Program-made: the position numbers and the translations under genes | Part shown: positions 60,671 to 64,000 of the stretch, piece after piece | How the letters are laid out: each line of letters begins with the position of its first letter | Numbering within the stretch: the first letter of the stretch is position 1 | Notes under the pieces: model-generated | The model's database searches: none | What the model was told of the DNA's origin: nothing | Seen by the model: the letters and a program-made list of their open reading frames with translations, nothing else | DNA from: Saccharum officinarum | Lineage: Eukaryota > Streptophyta > Magnoliopsida > Poales > Poaceae | Length of the DNA: 64,000 bases | Direction of reading: 5' to 3' | Assembly: GCA_020631735.1 (NCBI GenBank) | Contig: CM036162.1 | Coordinates: 93,544,401 to 93,608,400 of the forward strand

Positions 60671-62749
60671 ATGGCTCAATTAAGCTTGCACATCAACAAC
60701 ACCAAGAAGGCACCTCACTTTGATGGCACAAATTATGCATATTGGAAGGTTAAGATGACCGCACACCTAAAGTCAATCAATAGAGAAGTGTGGAAGGTCA
60801 CCGAAACAAAATTTGAGGTTGCTAATCCGGAAGCACCTACACCGGTAGAGGAAAAGAACCTCCAATGCAATGATATTGCCATTAGTGCTCTTCATGAGGC
60901 ACTAGATGACAAGACATTTGAGCAAGTAAAGAACATAGAGATTGCTCATGATGCTTGGGCCAAGCTAGAAGAAATATTTGAGGGCACCGAAGGCACAAAG
61001 ACCGCTAAAGCATATATCTTGCAAGAAAAATTTTCAAGCTTCAAGATGCAAGATTATGAGAGTGTACCGGAGATGTTTCATAGGTTGCAAGTCATTGTCA
61101 ATGAACTCAAGGCACTTGGTGAGGAGGTCAAGGACAATCAATTCTCTATGAAGTTCTTGAGAAGCTTGCCCAAGAGATTTGATACATTGATCACTGTGCT
61201 AGTGAGGACTACATTGAAGGATTCAACTCCTCAATAAATATTTCAAGAAGTGATGACCGATGATTCATATAGAGAAGATGATGAGAAAGAGGAGTTGGTC
61301 AAAAAGAAGAAGAAGGAAAGTGAGAAGAAAGATGATGAAAAGAAGAAGAGTGTGGCATTCAAAGCCACCACATCCAAGGGCAAATCCAAGATTAAATCAT
61401 CAAGTGATGAAGACTCAAGCTCTTGTGATAGTGATGACATTGATGAGAAGATGGCTCTATTTGTCAAGCAATTTGGCAAATTCATGAAGAAGAAAGGCTA
61501 TCGTGCAAGAAGGAGGAAGAACTCATCCAAGAAGAGTGAGCATACCATGAGATGCTTTAGATGCCATAGCAAGGACCATCTCATTGCAAAGTGTCCTTAT
61601 GATAGTGATGATGAAGATGCTATCAAGAAGGAGAGGAAGAAGCAAAAGAAGAAGCAAGAAAAGAAGGAGAGCTCTTATAAAAGGAAGAATGATTCTCATG
61701 TTGCTACATGGGATAGTGATGACTCCTCAAGTGATGATGAGGATGACAACAAGAGCAAGAAGAAGGGACATGCTAGCATTGCCATTCAAGAGAAAGTCTC
61801 CCTCTTCGACACTCCATCGTGCTTCATGGCTAAGGCCGCTAAGGTATCATCCAATGATGAGAGTGATAATGATAATGCTAGTGATAGTGATAGTGATGAA
61901 GAAGAATTCACTAAAGATGAACTAATCACTATGCTAGAAGATTGCACTCAACATTATAAAGAATCTAGAAAGGAGTGCAAGGGCTTGCTTAAGGAAAAGA
62001 AAAACCTTAGGCAAGAACTTGATGAGCTTAGAGCATCTTATGAGAGTCTAAAGGTAGACCATAAGAAGCTTCAAAAGTCTCACACTAAGCTTGAAGAAGC
62101 TCATTCCTCTCTAATTGAAAAATGTGAAAACATGCCAACTAATATTGAGAAGGCTAAAACTTGCAACATAGGCATATCATGTGATATAATTGATGAATCT
62201 TTTTTAAAGCCTATTGTTGTTGCTCCAACTAACCCTTCATGTAGCGCATCTACATCATCCTCATCTAGTAGTGATGGTTTCACTTATGACTCCACACTTA
62301 TAGTTGAGAATGAAAATCTCAAGAAGGAGGTAAAAGAGCTCAATCACACATTAGCTAAGGCTTATGGTGGTGAGGACCGCTTGCTTATGTGCTTGGGTAG
62401 CCAAAGAGCTTCTCTCTACAAAGAGGGATTGGGCTATAACCCCAAGAAAGATAAGGCCGCTTTTGCTCCTCATAAGACTCATTTTGTGAAGAACAATGGT
62501 AGCTATTGCAAAAGTTGCAAGCAAGTTGGTCACATAGAGCAACATTGCATGAACAAGAAATCCAATGCAAATGTATCCTCAATCAAGTTTAATTCTTTCT
62601 ATATGCTTACCAAGGGTACAAATGGTGTTCATGCTAAGTTCATTGGTACACCATGGATGGGCTCAAAGAAGAAAGCCATTTGGGTACCAAAGAGCTTAGT
62701 CTCTAACCTTGGAGGACCCAAACAAGTTTGGGTACCTAAAAGGAATTGA
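60671..62749 (+). pseudogene. copia gag with one premature stop (copy 3)
   Basis: ATG 60 bp past the LTR. Capsid-like region, then a Lys/Glu/Ser-rich linker, zinc knuckle 1 (CFRCHSKDHLIAKC, about 61555), a coiled-coil-prone stretch (about 61920-62130), and zinc knuckle 2 (CKSCKQVGHIEQHC, about 62505-62550). A single TAA at 61235-61237 interrupts an otherwise continuous frame; the natural end is the TGA at 62747-62749. Gag forms the particle that packages element RNA. Confidence 0.88.
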
Positions 62750-62762
62750 TCTTGTCTTGTAG

Positions 62763-64000
62763 GTCAATTACAAAGCCGGAGGAAGGCATTGGGTGCTTGA
62801 TAGTGGGTGCACTCAACATATGACCGGAGACTCTTGTATGTTCAAATCAATTGATACAAGTCAAAATGGTGGTTTTGATGCTATCACTTTCGGCAACAAC
62901 AAGAAAGGCAAGGTCAAGGGGCTTGGTAAAATTGCTATCTCAAATGACATAAGCATATCTAATGTGTTGCTAGTTGAGAGCTTAGATTTCAATCTTTTAT
63001 CGGTGGCACAACTTTGTGATCTTGGCTTCAAGTGCATATTTGGTAGTGATGATGTTGAAGTCATAAGTGTTGATGGATCAAACTTGATATTCAAAGGATT
63101 TAGACATGGTAGCTTATACTTGGTTGACTTCAATGATAGTGAGACACAATTGACATCATGCTTGCTTAGTAAATCTAGTATGGGTTGGTTATGGCATAGA
63201 AGGCTTGGTCATGTTGGAATGAAACAATTGAACAAACTTTTGAGGCATGACTTAGTTAAAGGATTGAAGGATGTCACCTTTGAGAAGGATAAACTATGTA
63301 GTGCTTGTCAAGCCGGCAAACAAGTTGGAAATACACATCCTAGTAAGAGTGAAATGAGCACATCAAAGGCATTTGAGTTATTGCACATGGACTTGTTTGG
63401 GCCAACAACATACACTAGCATTGGTGGCAACAAGTATGGCTTTGTGATTGTGGATGACTACACTAGATACACTTGGGTGCTCTTTCTTTATGACAAGAGT
63501 GATGTTTATGATCTATTCAAGTCTTTTGTCATAAGGGTGCAAAATGAGTTTGAGACTACCATCAAGAAGATTAGAAGTGACAATGGTAGTGAGTTCAAGA
63601 ACACAAGAATTGAAGAGTTGTGTGATGATCTTGGTATTGGACATCAATTCTCACCAACATACACTCCTCAATCCAATGGTGTAGTTGAAAGGAAAAATAG
63701 AACCTTGATTGATATGGCTAGATCAATGCTTAGTGAATACAATGTGAGTCATTCATTTTGGAGTGAAGCTATCAACACGGCTTGCTATTGTAATAACCGT
63801 CTCTATTGCCATGAGAAGCTTGGAAAGACACCATATGAGCTATTGAATGGAAGAAAGCCCAACATTGCATACTTTAGAGTGTTTGGTTGCAAATGCTATA
63901 TTCTCAAGAAAGGCACTAGATTGAGCAAGTTTGAAAAGAAATGTGATGAAGGTTTCTTACTTGGTTATTCTACCACAAGCAAAGCATATAGAGTTTGGAA
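62763..64000 (+). CDS. copia pol, 5' part (protease, integrase), no stop seen
   Basis: The frame is +1 relative to gag and begins just after a TAG at 62760-62762. Protease DSGCTQHM near 62800, GAG-pre-integrase WHRRLGHVG near 63192, integrase core from about 63380 with the HMDLFGP, DNGSEF and ERKNRTL regions. I read no stop to the window end. The remaining reverse transcriptase and RNase H lie outside. Confidence 0.85.

Larger units (their letters stand above)
58499..64000 (+). mobile_element. Ty1/copia retrotransposon (Sirevirus/Maximus-like), 5' part
   Basis: 5' LTR, primer site, gag and the first 1.2 kb of pol, cut by the window edge. Sister to the element at 1-6589 (same LTR start and end, very similar gag and pol). 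The five bases before it are CATGG. It is the best-preserved of the three copies visible. Confidence 0.93.

Noticed and set aside
62732..62762. A 30-31 base intron at the copia gag/pol junction
   Set aside because: GT and TTGTAG borders are present in all three copies, but this is far below the usual minimum plant intron length; kept only as a junction observation.
1..64000. CRISPR arrays, rRNA, tRNA or bacterial defence systems
   Set aside because: Nothing with regular spaced repeats, conserved RNA gene structure or prokaryotic gene layout was seen; the content is plant nuclear.

Overview
The window is plant nuclear DNA, most likely from a panicoid grass such as sorghum, sugarcane, Miscanthus or maize. 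This rests on GC-rich exons in the plant genes, GT-AG introns, abundant Tourist-, Stowaway- and hAT-type MITEs, and long-LTR Ty1/copia elements with CCGGACGCGTCCGG-rich LTRs. The species call is inference. All splice sites were placed by eye. No bacterial-style operons, CRISPR arrays, rRNA or tRNA genes were seen.

Layout. 1-6589: 3' part of a decayed Ty1/copia element (Sirevirus/Maximus-like) with its 3' LTR. 6590-17900: gene-poor DNA with an LTR-like fragment, a broken RNase T2 gene and a dense cluster of Tourist-like MITEs. 17959-20932: a four-exon class I formin gene (+). 22341-25372: a five-exon hotdog-fold acyl-CoA thioesterase gene (-), convergent with the formin. 27992-29748: a two-exon UDP-glycosyltransferase gene (+). 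30611-44019: a minus-strand LINE remnant split by a 12.1-kb composite copia array (30968-43051) flanked by a perfect ACCGG duplication. 44516-49394: a complete-looking hAT transposon with an 8-bp target duplication and an uninterrupted 785-residue transposase. 49401-50458: a minus-strand miniature LTR element (TRIM) carrying a MITE that itself carries a hAT MITE. 51098-52653: a second UDP-glycosyltransferase gene (-), paralogous to and facing the first. 53026-58498: repeat fragments, a Stowaway MITE and part of an unidentified long-LTR element. 58499-64000: 5' LTR, gag and the start of pol of a second copia element, a sister of the one at the left edge; its pol shows no stop as far as the window reaches.

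Four host genes are supported: formin (actin nucleation at membranes), acyl-CoA thioesterase (probably mitochondrial) and two UGTs (small-molecule glucosylation). They are not a pathway. The two UGTs share an intron position and look like an ancient inverted duplicate pair now held about 21 kb apart by nested transposons. The strongest candidate for something worth pursuing is the hAT element at 44516-49394, which shows no coding defect. The best structural curiosity is the tandem LTR-internal-LTR-internal-LTR array inside the LINE.
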